Positions 19,606-29,862 of a stretch of 64,000 nt of DNA are shown here, piece by piece. Within the stretch, counting starts at the first letter, position 1. Every line of letters begins with the position of its first letter. Origin of the DNA: Acheta domesticus (Eukaryota; Arthropoda; Insecta; Orthoptera; Gryllidae). The stretch spans positions 6,841,264-6,905,263 of the forward strand of contig JAHLJT010000631.1 in the NCBI GenBank assembly GCA_031308135.1, in the 5' to 3' direction. Both the position numbers and the translations under genes were made by a program. The notes below the pieces were generated by a model. It had not been told where the DNA came from. It searched no databases and saw only the letters and a list, made by a program, of their open reading frames with translations.

Positions 19606-22600
19606 CCAGTGGTACTACTGGATGGCACAGACTTTCCCGTATTAGTTTTCCATTCCCTTGGGTCTTCGCTAGCTATTCGGAATTGCGACGTACTCCTTCT
19701 TGCCACCTGCTATCTATCAACTCCAAAAGCACTTTTTCTTGTCATTTTCTTAATTTTCTGGTTTCCTATTGGTAGAACGGAAACATTAATTTTAGAATAT
19801 TAAAGAACACAGAAACCTAGTCCTAAATGGCAGTTTTCTTTTAAAAATAATGTGCCGTTTAAGAGAAAATGGCGTTTTAGCGCTATTAAAAATGCGAAAT
19901 TTGAAGCTCATTTTCACAGAAAATGTTTGAGTTTTCAAAATACTTTATTTGAAGTTAGTTGAAGCAATTACACTCACAAATATAATAATATTTACAAATT
20001 GCTGGTAATATGCATATTAAAGATGTGAGAGATCTTTCAAAAAAATTACATTTATGGAATTTTGGAATTATTAAGTTTATTTTGGTAATTTAAAAGTTTA
20101 TTTTGAATTATTTTTTGTTTTTTCAAAAATTCCATGAATGTAATTTTTGAAAACACAAAAAAATTCAAAATAAACTTTACGGCATACTAAAGAGTGTAAT
20201 TAGCACTATCCGTTACTAAAGTTTCAAGAAAAAATCTGCAGCCATATATGAGAAAATGGCGTTTGAACATTACTGAAAATGCGAAATTTTGAGCTACTTT
20301 TCACAGAAAATGGTTGTGTTTTCGAGAAACGTTATTTGACATTATTTAAATCACATGTACTTGTAAATATAATAATGTGAAAAAATCGCCGCTAATGTAA
20401 ATATTATCGACGTGAGAAACATGTGAAAAAATTTACATTTTTGTAATTTTTGAAAAAACCAACCTATACAGCAATATGGATTTTATGTCATCTGATAGAG
20501 TAGATTTACCACTATCCCTACTAAAAGTTTAAAGAAAACATTTGGAGCCGGTTTTGAGAAATTCTTGTTTTTGCAATTTTTTTAAAATTGCACATATTGC
20601 ATGCAATATTTCGCAAAAAATACTAAAATGTTCAAAAAAATGTACATGAAGAAAAGTAAAGAAAGAACTCACTATGAAGAACACATTTTATTTCAAAAAA
20701 TTTCTATCTTCAATTTTGTAGTTCCAGGAAGACGCCGTAAAAATTTTAAACTTTTGCAATTTTCTAAAATTCCGAGTTATCCGCGAAAATCGGACCTATT
20801 CCACCTTAATAAGTGTATTTTACTCTATTCTTACAAGAAATTTAAAGAAAAAATTTGGAGCCGTTTTTGAGAAAATTTTGAAAATCCCCGGGGGGCTTCA
20901 TATAAAGTACCACCAAATTTTACAGAATCTTTTTCAAAATCTCAAAGCTTTGACTAGAATCAGATCGATTGGGGAATATCCATTTTGAAAGTAATCGTAC
21001 GTATGATTTAGGCGCTAGCAGTGTTCACAGACGGATAGACTGACGGACGGACAGACGGACGTTTTCCTTTCAATTGGTTTTTCGGTATCAAGGATTTAGT
21101 AAACAGGGTTTCTGGCTACACCACGTGTTATGTTTTTTTCTTCTTAATTTAGCAACTGGTTTTATACACTTTTTACTTTCCTGTAAACGTACATATACAC
21201 GTTATGATATACGTAATATAGGGAAAGTTATGTAATGCTGCGCGAAAAAATGCCGAATTTTAGGCGGAAAAAAATTAATTGCCGGGCCGTGAAAGCGAAA
21301 AAGTGGATAAAACAAGTTTGCTAAATTAAGAAAAAAAAATCCCCTAACACGTGGTGTAGCCAGAAACCTTGTTTTCTAGGTCCTTGATACCGAAAAAGCA
21401 ATTGAAAGGGAAACGTGCGTCTATCCGTCTGCGAACACTGCAAGCGCCTAAACCATACGTACAATTTCTTCCAAAATGGATATTCCCCGGTCGATCTAAT
21501 TCTAGTCGAAGCTTTGAGATTTTGAAAAAGATTCTTCTAAATTTGGGGGTACTTTACATGTAGCCCCCCGGGGATTTTCAAAATTTTCTCAAAAACGGCT
21601 CCAAATTTTTTCTTTAAATTTCTTGTAAGAATAGAGTAAAATACACTTATTAAGGTGGCATAGGTCCGATTTTCGCGGATAACTCGGAATTTTCGAAAAT
21701 TGCAAAATTTAAAAATTTTTACGGCGTCTTTCTGGAACTACAAAATTGAAGATAGAGATTTTTCCTTCAAATAAAATGTGAGTTCTTCATAGTAAGTTCT
21801 TTCTTTAAGGTCATGTATATTTTTTTAAAAATTTTAGTATTTTTTCGCGCAATATTGCGTGCAATATGTGCAATTTAAAAAAAATTACAAAAAAAAGATT
21901 TTCTCAAAAACGGCTCCGAATTTTTTCTTTACACTTTTGATAGAGATAGTGATAAATGTACTCTATGAGATGACATAAACGCCATATTGCTGTATTCTTT
22001 TGTTTTTTTCACAAATTGCAAAAATGTAATTTTTTGACTCGTCTCTCACACCGTTAATATTTACACTAGCAGCAAATTGTTCACATTATTATATTTATGA
22101 GTACATCTCCTTTAAATAATTTCGAGAAAACTTTATCGAAACACAACCGTTTTATGCGAAAACTAGCTCAATTTTCCGCATTTACAGAAACGCTCAAACG
22201 CCATTTTCTCATAAATGGCTACAAATTTTTTCTTCAAACTTTTCGAACGGATAGTACTAATTGCACTCTTTAATATGACGTAAAGTTTATTTTGAGGAAT
22301 TTTTTTGTTTTTTCCAAAAATTACATAATTGTAATTTTTTTAAAGGATCTCTCACATCTTTAATATTCACATTACAGCAGTTTGTAAAGATTATTATATT
22401 TGTGAGTGTAAGTGCTTCAAATAACTTCAAGTATTTTGAAAACTCAAAAATTTTCTATGAAAATGGGCTTCATATTTCGCATTTTTAGTAGCGCTAAAAC
22501 GCAATTTTCTTTAAAACGGCACATAATTTTTAAAAGAAAATTGCTATTTAGGACTAGGTTTTTGTGTTCTTTAATATTCTACAATTAATATTTTCTACCG

Positions 22601-22905
22601 ATAGGAAACCGAAAAAATTAAGAAAATGACAAAAAAATTACTTTTGGCGATGATAGATGGTAGCTGGCAAGAAAGAGTATGTGACAATTGCGAATAGCTA
22701 GCGAAGACCCAAGGAAATATAAAACTAATACGAGAAAGTTTGTGCCAATCTGCAGCACCACTAGTTCGTTTTCACGGCTCAGCAATTAATTTTTTCCGCC
22801 GAAAATTCGCCATTTTTTCGCGCAGCATTACATAACTTTCCCTATACTACGTATATCACTCCGTGTATACGTACGTATACGGGAAAGTAAAAACTGTACA
22901 TTACC
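19606..22905. repeat. Foldback element: 3.3 kb palindrome with ~1.5 kb arms (copy 4)
   Basis: The left arm (19606-21157) begins AGTGGTACTACTGGATGGCA. The right arm (21309-22768) is its diverged reverse complement, ending with the inverse of AACTAGTGGTGCTGCAGA. The 150-bp loop (21158-21308) carries CCTGTAAACGTACATATAC and AAAAAATTAATTGCCGGGCC. The loop's reverse complement appears again outside the right arm at 22769-22905 (ATTAATTTTTTCCGCC, GTATACGTACGTATAC). The arms are built from ~310-400-bp related blocks, as in copy 1. No transposase frame is present. It lies within the receptor intron. Confidence 0.8.
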
Positions 22906-23225
22906 ACATTTAATGATCTATCTGAATGAATAAACACATTTCATTAAGAAAATAAAATATATCTTTACTGTTGTGATAGTATGAAAGCACCAAAAAATGA
23001 TGGGTGAACAGATTTTGCCATTTTCGTGTTCTACGAAAATTAGACCTGCACCATTTTATAGGTGTTATTTGCTGTTTCTGAGAAACAAATTAAAGAAAAT
23101 ATTTTAATCCATTTGGGAAAAATGTTTGAAAATTTTACTGAGGCCTTATGAAAAGAACCCGCAAGAATAAAAATATCCTTTTCGTTAAAGAGCAGTAATA
23201 TCAGCAAGATCATATCAGCATAAAT

Positions 23226-26072
23226 TCAAAGAAGGCAATCGATCAAATTATAATTACTAAAACCACTACTCGACATGAAATTGAAACAAAAGATTTAGGA
23301 TACAGTGACCACGATGCACAAATTCTTACCATTATACGAAATGCGAACAATGACACAATAAATAATACATGATGAGTAGAGTGTTTTCTAAAAGTAATAT
23401 AAAATTATTCATTGATTACTTGCTGCAGGAGTCATGGGACGCGGTTTATAATATTATTGATACAAACGATAAATATTATTCTTTTTTTAAAACGCTTTCA
23501 TTTCATTTTAACACTTGCTTTCCTCTTCAGAAAAGAAAATTAAATATTTCACGCAAAAGCAATTCTTGGATAACACAAGGGATTAGAACATCATGTAAAA
23601 ACAAACGAGTTCTTTCTTTCATTTCTAAGCATCATAACGTATCTCAAGATTTCCTCCTGTACTTTAAAAAATACAAATCATTGTTAAGGAAAGTCATAAG
23701 GCAGGCTAAAATCATGAAACATGATCAGGATATTTTGAACTCAAATAACAAAACAAAATCAATGTGGGATATAGTAAAAAATGCTACCAAACCAACTAGA
23801 AACCTTGTAGAGAATGTTGTTTTAAAAGATAACGATAGAGATGTGAACGATCCGGCAACAGTGGCTAGTCTCTTTAACCAATACTTTTCGAGAATTGATG
23901 TCGATCTCACTAAAGGCTTTCAGCCACAAAATTCAACATCTGACGTTTCCCTAAAAATCTTAGACACTATATTCGTTTCCGAAACCTCTTCCTATGAAAT
24001 TCTCAAAATAATCGGTAAATTAAAAAATAAATATTCGGCCGGTTTAGATGAATTTCCGGATTGTTTGTTAAAGACATGCGCGCCAGCCATTATACACCCG
24101 TTAACTCACATATTTAATGCGTCCTTATGCACCGGAATTTTTCCAGATATTTTTAAAACAGCTAAGATTAAGCAAGCCACTCTTCAAAAAAGGCAACAAA
24201 AATGAAATTCAAAATTATCGGCCAATTTCTCTTTTGTCAGTTTTTTCAAAAATATTAGAGAGACTTTTTTATGTGCGAATGGAAACCTTTCTCAATAAAC
24301 ACGACGCGTTTTAAAATTGCCAGCATGGATTCCGGAAATCAAAATCTACGGAAACAGCCATTTTTTCTTTTCTTAAGGATGTTGCCTCATCATTGGATCA
24401 AAACGAAGCAACTATTGGAATATTTTTAGATCTTTCAAAAGCTTTTGACGTCATTGATCATAACATTTTACTTTCAAAATTACCTTCATATAGAATCCGT
24501 GATATTGCTCTAGATTGGCTATGTTCGTACCTTAAATTACGATCTCAGAGAGTAGAAATACCTTACTGGAATGATGGAACTTTATGTACACGCCTTTCCG
24601 GTTCTTTGCCAATTGCATGTGGAGTCCCGCAAGGATCAATTTTAGGCCCTATTCTCTTCCTATTATACGTAAATGACATGCCCTTAGCGATTCGAAACGG
24701 AAGAACAGTTCTCTTTGCGGATGATACAAATATTCTTTGCAACAAAGAAACCGTAAATAGTACAATATCAGACTTTCAAATTGGTTCCGTAATAACAAAT
24801 TAATAGTAAATGAAAAGAAAACTGTTTCAATGCAGTTTTCCATATCAAATAAAAAATTCTGTACTCCATTGAAAATGAACGGTGTGCCATTGACTGACGT
24901 TAATGTAACAAAATTTTTAGGTCTATCAATTCAGTCAAACCTCAAATGGAATGCCCACTTAAATGAGTTGAACACAAAATTAAGTTCATTATGCTACGCG
25001 TTCAGAAATCTTTCAAATTCCGTCAGCCTTCATACAGCTCGTTGTGTATATTTTGCCAATGTTCACTCCCGCCTGAGATATGGCATAATATTCTGGGGAA
25101 ACACATCTTATAGCTCACAGACTTTCTGATTACAAAAAAGAATTGTACGAATAATAAGCAAATCCAACCCACGTGATTCTTGTAAGTCTCTCTTTATTAA
25201 TCTAGGAATTTTACCATTACCTTGTCTCCTGATTTACGAATCAGTAGTTTTTGTCAAAAATGACTTACTTAAGGGCGGGAATATATTTTCAGCAAACGCC
25301 GATGTCTATCAGTATAACACACGACGTAGTAATCATATTCACCAAGTGGCAGTATCAACAGCTCACTACAAAAAAATCACATACAATTCATATACATTAC
25401 TCTACAACACTTTGCCAGAAGACATTAAACGATTAAATTCGATAGAAAAGTTTAAGTCCCAAGTAAAATCTTTTCTGCTGCATAACTGTTTCTATACAAT
25501 TCGAGACTATACCGAGCATCAAAAAGTAAAGTAGCATTAATTTTAACACTGATAGTTAATGTAATTATTATCATTTGGACTGTATAATTCTAAAGAACCT
25601 GTAACAAGTATTGTACCACAGTTTCTGGGTTGATGGCCCCCATCTCGATCAGGTTTTTCGTCCAGTTTCCCTGATCCTTGAGCAAATGCTGAGATGGTCC
25701 CTTATTTTGCTTCAGGACATAAATGTAACTTCACTATTTGTGCACGTCTTCTGAATTTCAGTGGGAAATATAGTTATTCAAATTATCGTTTTTCATATTA
25801 TCGTGGCAAAAAGTAATATTCTTTCATGAAGAACATGAGGGTTCAGGGCAGGAATTTATAGCTAATTTACCTTTGAAAATATATTTTATTATATAGGAGC
25901 GAATATTTTGTCAACAAAACTCGAAAAAAACCTCTCTTTTCTGTATTCAAAATTCGACTAGAATATGGTTTAGGATGGAGACCACAGAATTATGAAAACG
26001 TGCACAGAATTCACTTCTCCCCATTGCTCGTCACACGCAGTTTTTAACTGTTTTTGACGTAAATAAATAAAT
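23226..26072 (+). mobile_element. CR1/Jockey-type LINE, copy B, 5'-truncated
   Basis: It starts inside the endonuclease domain (GCAATCGATCAAATTATAAT, the LDQIIIN region, then GGATACAGTGACCACGATGC). It runs to a 3' UTR matching copy C (CATCTCGATCAGGTTTTT, TTCCCTGATCC-TTGAGCAAA) and ends with a TAAATAAATAAATAG tail near 26072. Part of the 3' UTR (25760-26030) has diverged or been replaced. It is inserted in sense orientation in the receptor intron. Confidence 0.82.
23369..25534 (+). pseudogene. LINE copy B ORF2 (reverse transcriptase), frameshifted
   Basis: Successive pieces of one protein lie in shifted frames. They are 23369-24165 (linker, ...SSYEILKIIGKLKNKY, GLDEFPDCLLKTCAP), 24180-24314 (RPISLLSVFSKILERLF, stop TAA at 24312-24314), 24321-24775 (FLDLSKAFDVIDHNILL, GVPQGSILGPILFLLYVN, LFADDTNILCNKE), 24776-25129 (KFLGLSIQSNLKWNAHL) and 25130-25534 (tail, LYNTLPEDIKRLNSIEKF). 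At least two frameshifts (near 24170 and 24775) and stops at 24312 and 25127 disable it. The endonuclease is mostly missing. Confidence 0.85.
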
Positions 26073-26562
26073 AGATCAACTGAGGAATATCTTTTGGGGA
26101 AATTCCTATGGATGGTTCATCTGTTAGGATTGTTCACGAACAGACGGACAGACAATTTGCCGAAAACCAATTTTTCCGTATTTTGGACCAGCAAAATTTG
26201 AGTTCTATTGGCACTCCCCTTGAATCTTGAAAGAAGTCATTTTAATGTGAATAATCAATTCACCAAACATTGCAATACATCGTCGTTTTGTCGACTTTGT
26301 CGTTAACGTGTATCCTGAAATAAAAATAATTTCCAATTTAAGAAAATCATAAGTCATTATGAAATACAGGATGATTATAATTCAACTTTCCCTTTAGAAC
26401 ACGTCCCAATAAGGAAACAAATTATAGTACGAGTATCAAACATGCTAGTGAGTCCAGAGTATGGAGTGCATGACTTCCATGCGTCACAGTGCCACAGGTC
26501 CGTTCCAAATATGGTTTCTTGTAAATCAGAAAACGCTGACATTGTCGTATTTCATGCGGCAG

Positions 26563-26784
26563 ATGCAGAGTTCCCGTCCAGATTCGCGCAAGACGGCAAG
26601 TGCTCTGCAGCAGATGTCGCTGCAGCTGCTGCACGAGAGGTTGCAGCTGAACGCCTTTGGCGTTCTTCCGCTGGACCGAACTCTCTTACTGGGTGCAGCT
26701 GCTTGTGTGTTCACCAACGTGCTGATCTTGATGCAGTTCGCAACTGGGGAACCCGACGATCCATTAAAAGATCTTAGATCGTAA
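26563..26784 (+). CDS. Insect gustatory receptor, terminal (TM7) exon
   Basis: Frame 26563-26784 encodes MQSSRPDSRKTASALQQ, then MSLQLLHERLQLNAFGVLPL, DRTLLLGAAACVFTNVLILM, QFATGEP and a TAA stop. 'SLQLLH' followed by 'LNAFG' and a last membrane segment ending in a T-N-VLILMQF variant of the TYhhhhhQF signature is the hallmark of gustatory-receptor C-termini. TTTCATGCGGCAG| at 26550-26562 is a phase-0 acceptor matching the donor at 19453. The ~7.1 kb intron contains the 3.3 kb foldback palindrome and LINE copy B. I infer a two-exon gene. A further small exon in between cannot be excluded. Confidence 0.82.
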   Translation: MQSSRPDSRKTASALQQMSLQLLHERLQLNAFGVLPLDRTLLLGAAACVFTNVLILMQFATGEPDDPLKDLRS

Positions 26785-27084
26785 CCTTTTACACTCACAG
26801 TGCATGTGTGACATGCCACCCATGAATGCACTCTGCGCTCGGAGATTTCAGAGCACTTCGAGGTCCTACAACTCGTAGAACATTTCTAAGATGACAATGG
26901 AAAAAGGCAGTACAGCTCGAAGCCGATAATCGGCATTCCACCATTCCAGCCCCTTCTCACATTATTGCGTCAACATTGCTTAAAAGTAGAATAGTATCCC
27001 GGATCTATTCAACAATGAAAACTTTATTTTACCAGGAAAACACGTGGGCATCTGCGGCATGATCTACGAGTTAATGATTTTGAT
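26785..27084. other. Downstream region of the receptor gene
   Basis: No gene seen. It presumably holds the receptor 3' UTR. GTGGCATC/ACATGCC/ACGAG(T/A)TGTAG-like blocks recur at about 27043, 27557 and 27636, forming a loose local repeat around the hAT insertion. Confidence 0.35.
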
Positions 27085-27092
27085 GTGGCATC
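27085..27092. repeat. Left target-site duplication of hAT MITE 27093-27556
   Basis: GTGGCATC, repeated at 27557-27564. Confidence 0.85.
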
Positions 27093-27556
27093 CAGGGCCA
27101 TCTTTAGGCACAGGCAGACGAGGCTCGTGCCTCAGGGCCCCCATGATCAATGGGCCCCCACAGATAATAAAAAATATATAACAAAACTGAACTAGCGTGC
27201 GAAACTACGTAAAGTATCATTGACAAATGTTTAGTTTGTTTTTTACTTAGATCTTATTATGTAAATATTGCTTGTGTTGTTATTTAATCATATTTTATTA
27301 TGTTACTATTGTTAGAGTTATTAGTAAAATACTACTATAGAAAATACAGAGATTAAAGATACTATTTAATTCCCTTTATCTAGTTTTTTTAAAAATCCTT
27401 CCTTACCTTAAAAAGAGGAATCAAAATGCTTATTAACTGTGTAATATTCAATTTTTAATAACTTATGATCGCCAGAACGTAATTTGTTGAACTAAGTATT
27501 AGGGGCCCCGAAATCTCTGAGTGCCTCGGGTACTTTCAAACCCAAAGACGGCCCTG
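27093..27556. mobile_element. hAT MITE, 464 bp
   Basis: The left end is CAGGGCCATCTTTAGG and the right end read inward is CAGGGCCGTCTTTGGG. Perfect 8-bp duplications GTGGCATC lie on both sides. The interior is AT-rich apart from GGCCCCC-containing subterminal blocks. No coding potential. Confidence 0.85.
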
Positions 27557-27564
27557 GTGGCATC

Positions 27565-27825
27565 TGAGACATGCCCCACGAGTTGTAGACCATGTCACAC
27601 TCCATACTGTTATGAGCTAGTTGCCATTATTCTCGTGGCATCTCTGACATGCCGTACGAGATGTAGGATGTGTATTATCCTCGTTGGTTACGAGTGCAAA
27701 TGGTGAACACCTAAGTGCGCCATTCTTCGGAACATCGCACTCCAACTTCGCTGTGAAGTAAACTTTACAGTAAACTTTCGCTGTACAGTAAACTTTACGC
27801 AGCCAGCCTGCTTTTCTAATTTTGT
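27565..27825. other. Short local repeats, no gene
   Basis: Contains two further copies of a GACATGCC...ACGAG(A/T)TGTAG block, and two of CAGTAAACTTTACGC-like sequence (27755-27805). Nothing else supportable. Confidence 0.35.
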
Positions 27826-28033
27826 AGGCTAATTTGGTCTAATCGAAAAGTCGTGTATAATATCCAAAGAAAGAATACATGTGAATGAAATTCAGCTTAT
27901 TCATCAAGAACTGTCTGATGATAAGCTGAAAGAGATTTATATTGTCCGAAGCAGTGAAAAAGTAATCCAAATATTTGGTTTAAAAGAAGGCGTAACGAAC
28001 AAACGTTTATTTGAACAGTATAAAGACCATTAA
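27826..28033 (+). CDS. Unrecognised open frame, possible terminal exon
   Basis: After a possible acceptor (TTCTAATTTTGTAG at about 27816-27829), a frame without internal stops encodes ...SKERIHVNEIQLIHQEL, SDDKLKEIYIVRSSEKVIQI, FGLKEGVTNKRLFEQYKDH and a TAA at 28031-28033. Its composition looks like real protein (balanced charges, predicted helices), unlike the low-complexity frames around it, but there is no ATG and I do not recognise a family. It could be a last exon of an unseen gene or a decayed transposon fragment. Confidence 0.3.
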
Positions 28034-28480
28034 TATTAATTTTTCTCTGTAAATTAATTGAAATTTGCGTAAAGTTTTAAACTATTTGTGAAAGTGTTGT
28101 GAAAATTGTGAAAACATAAAAATTCAAAGTTTCGTCTACCACAGTAATGGAAAGACTTGAACTTTATATTTAAATTTGTGGAAGTGGTGAATTTCGTGGC
28201 CTTTCAATAGGTAAAGTATAGCAATCTAATTGTATTTGTTAGTTTGCAGCTTCAATCTATTACATTAAACACACTGAACGCTTTTTGAATTTAATTAATC
28301 ACATTTAAATACTAATTAGAATCAGATCACCGTTATTTTTAAATAAATACGTAACGCAATTTAAATAAGTTAATACAATTAAATTTAAAAGATAATTTAG
28401 GGAGTAGTTTTTTTGTAGTATCCTGAACTATCTATTTACTTATTTTCATATTTACCACGCACTTGACACGCATTCGTGGC
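28034..28480 (+). other. Probable 5' region of LINE copy C
   Basis: AT-rich, no ORF. The 5' end of LINE C must lie here or just upstream, but I see no target duplication that fixes it. Confidence 0.35.
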
Positions 28481-29800
28481 ATGGCTACAAATCGTTATAC
28501 ACTCTCTACTCTCTACGCTCTCAAAGCCGATCTTCTGAAAGCCTTCACACACATCAACAGTAATTTAGATGAACATATCCGAAGGCTCGGAGAGGTCGTT
28601 CAAAACACAGACGGTTGGACAACAATAGGCAACACCGCAAAAACCTCCAACCGTCCATTCGCGGAAGCAAAAATACAATCACCACCACCAATCACGACTC
28701 AAAACAGATTTTCTGTATTAGACTACTACAATGAGTTTCCTTGCCTTTTCAATCCTCACCACCGAAGGCTCGGAGAGGTCGTTCAAAACACAGACGGTTG
28801 GACAACAATAGGCAACACCGCAAAAACCTCCAACCGTCCATTCGCGGAAGCAAAAACACAATCACCACCACCAATCACGACTCAAAACAGATTTTCTGTA
28901 TTAGACTACTACAATGAGTTTCCTTGCCTTTTCAATCCTCACCACTCCCACCCATCATCGACATGTCCATTCACAAACCAAAGCAAACAGGCTAGCAAGC
29001 GCAAAGTAACAAAGACACGTAGAGTTGCGCAAACTGGCTCACCAGAAAACAAGGACATTCCCACTGAGCCCATCAAAAAGGTACTTATTTTAGCAGATAG
29101 CCATGGGCGACAAATCTCCTCCCTGCTCAGTGAGAAACTCCCAACCAATTTCTCTGCCATGTGTATGTTTAAATCTAACGGGAGGTTTGCCGACGTGACC
29201 AGTGAGTTGGACACGCACACAAAAAACCTCACCAAACGGGATACAGTCATCATCATAGGAGGGCAGAATGACATTAATTTGGGTGGTCACTTTACGCCTG
29301 AAGAACATGCTGACAAATTACAACGTGCCACCCAAAACACGAACATTGTAGTCTCGACTCTGCCCTTCTGGTACAACAAGCCCACACTATGCAAAGAAAT
29401 TAGTCACGCAAACAACCAATTGAAACTGCATCTGAGAGGCACACATGTTAAATTGTTTGAGCTAAACTTTCTCTCAGAAAAACACTTCACCCGACATGGT
29501 CTTCACCTGAACCTTGTCGGAAAACATGAACTCGGTAGTGAGCTTGCAAAACACATCATTTCACAAACTTGGCAGTGTCCTGCCCAAGACCCATCCCCAC
29601 CCACATCTCCTAGTTCTCTTCCATCCTCTGGGACCCCTTTGGACCCAATTACCTTATCCCCCGAACCTAATCCGTGTATTACCTCTCCCATTATTCATTC
29701 CTCTACATCTGTCACCCCTCCTTCCTCACCTCTTGTCACTGCTGGGAAACGATACTTCCTTCGACCACGCACTCGAGGTACAAATGAAATAAATAAATAG
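28481..29800 (+). CDS. LINE ORF1 protein with SGNH-hydrolase (esterase-like) domain
   Basis: A 439-residue open frame starting at ATG 28481 (MATNRYTLSTLYALKADLL...). The first ~150 residues are a predicted helical start followed by two copies of a 61-residue unit (RRLGEVVQNTDGWTTIGNTA...). After a basic linker (ASKRKVTKTRRVAQ) comes an SGNH/GDSL-type hydrolase domain: block I VLILADSHGRQISSLL (nucleophile Ser), block III VIIIGGQNDINLGG (GxND), block V FTRHGLHLNLVGKHEL (D/H-x-x-H region). A proline/serine-rich tail ends at TAG 29798-29800. SGNH domains are known in ORF1 of several CR1-type LINEs, where they are thought to act at RNA or membranes. The biochemical role here is inference. The frame is intact, unlike ORF2. 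Confidence 0.85.
   Translation: MATNRYTLSTLYALKADLLKAFTHINSNLDEHIRRLGEVVQNTDGWTTIGNTAKTSNRPFAEAKIQSPPPITTQNRFSVLDYYNEFPCLFNPHHRRLGEVVQNTDGWTTIGNTAKTSNRPFAEAKTQSPPPITTQNRFSVLDYYNEFPCLFNPHHSHPSSTCPFTNQSKQASKRKVTKTRRVAQTGSPENKDIPTEPIKKVLILADSHGRQISSLLSEKLPTNFSAMCMFKSNGRFADVTSELDTHTKNLTKRDTVIIIGGQNDINLGGHFTPEEHADKLQRATQNTNIVVSTLPFWYNKPTLCKEISHANNQLKLHLRGTHVKLFELNFLSEKHFTRHGLHLNLVGKHELGSELAKHIISQTWQCPAQDPSPPTSPSSLPSSGTPLDPITLSPEPNPCITSPIIHSSTSVTPPSSPLVTAGKRYFLRPRTRGTNEINK
28580..28945 (+). repeat. 183-bp in-frame tandem duplication inside LINE ORF1
   Basis: CGAAGGCTCGGAGAGGTCGT starts at 28580 and again at 28763, period 183 bp = 61 codons. Across the two units I see one base difference (AAAATACAATC versus AAAACACAATC, Ile/Thr). 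Near identity implies a very recent duplication. Confidence 0.92.
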
Positions 29801-29862
29801 CAGCTACAGTCAGATGCAGCAGAAAAAAACATCCGTGTAGGTACATGCAAAAGATTCGAGTA

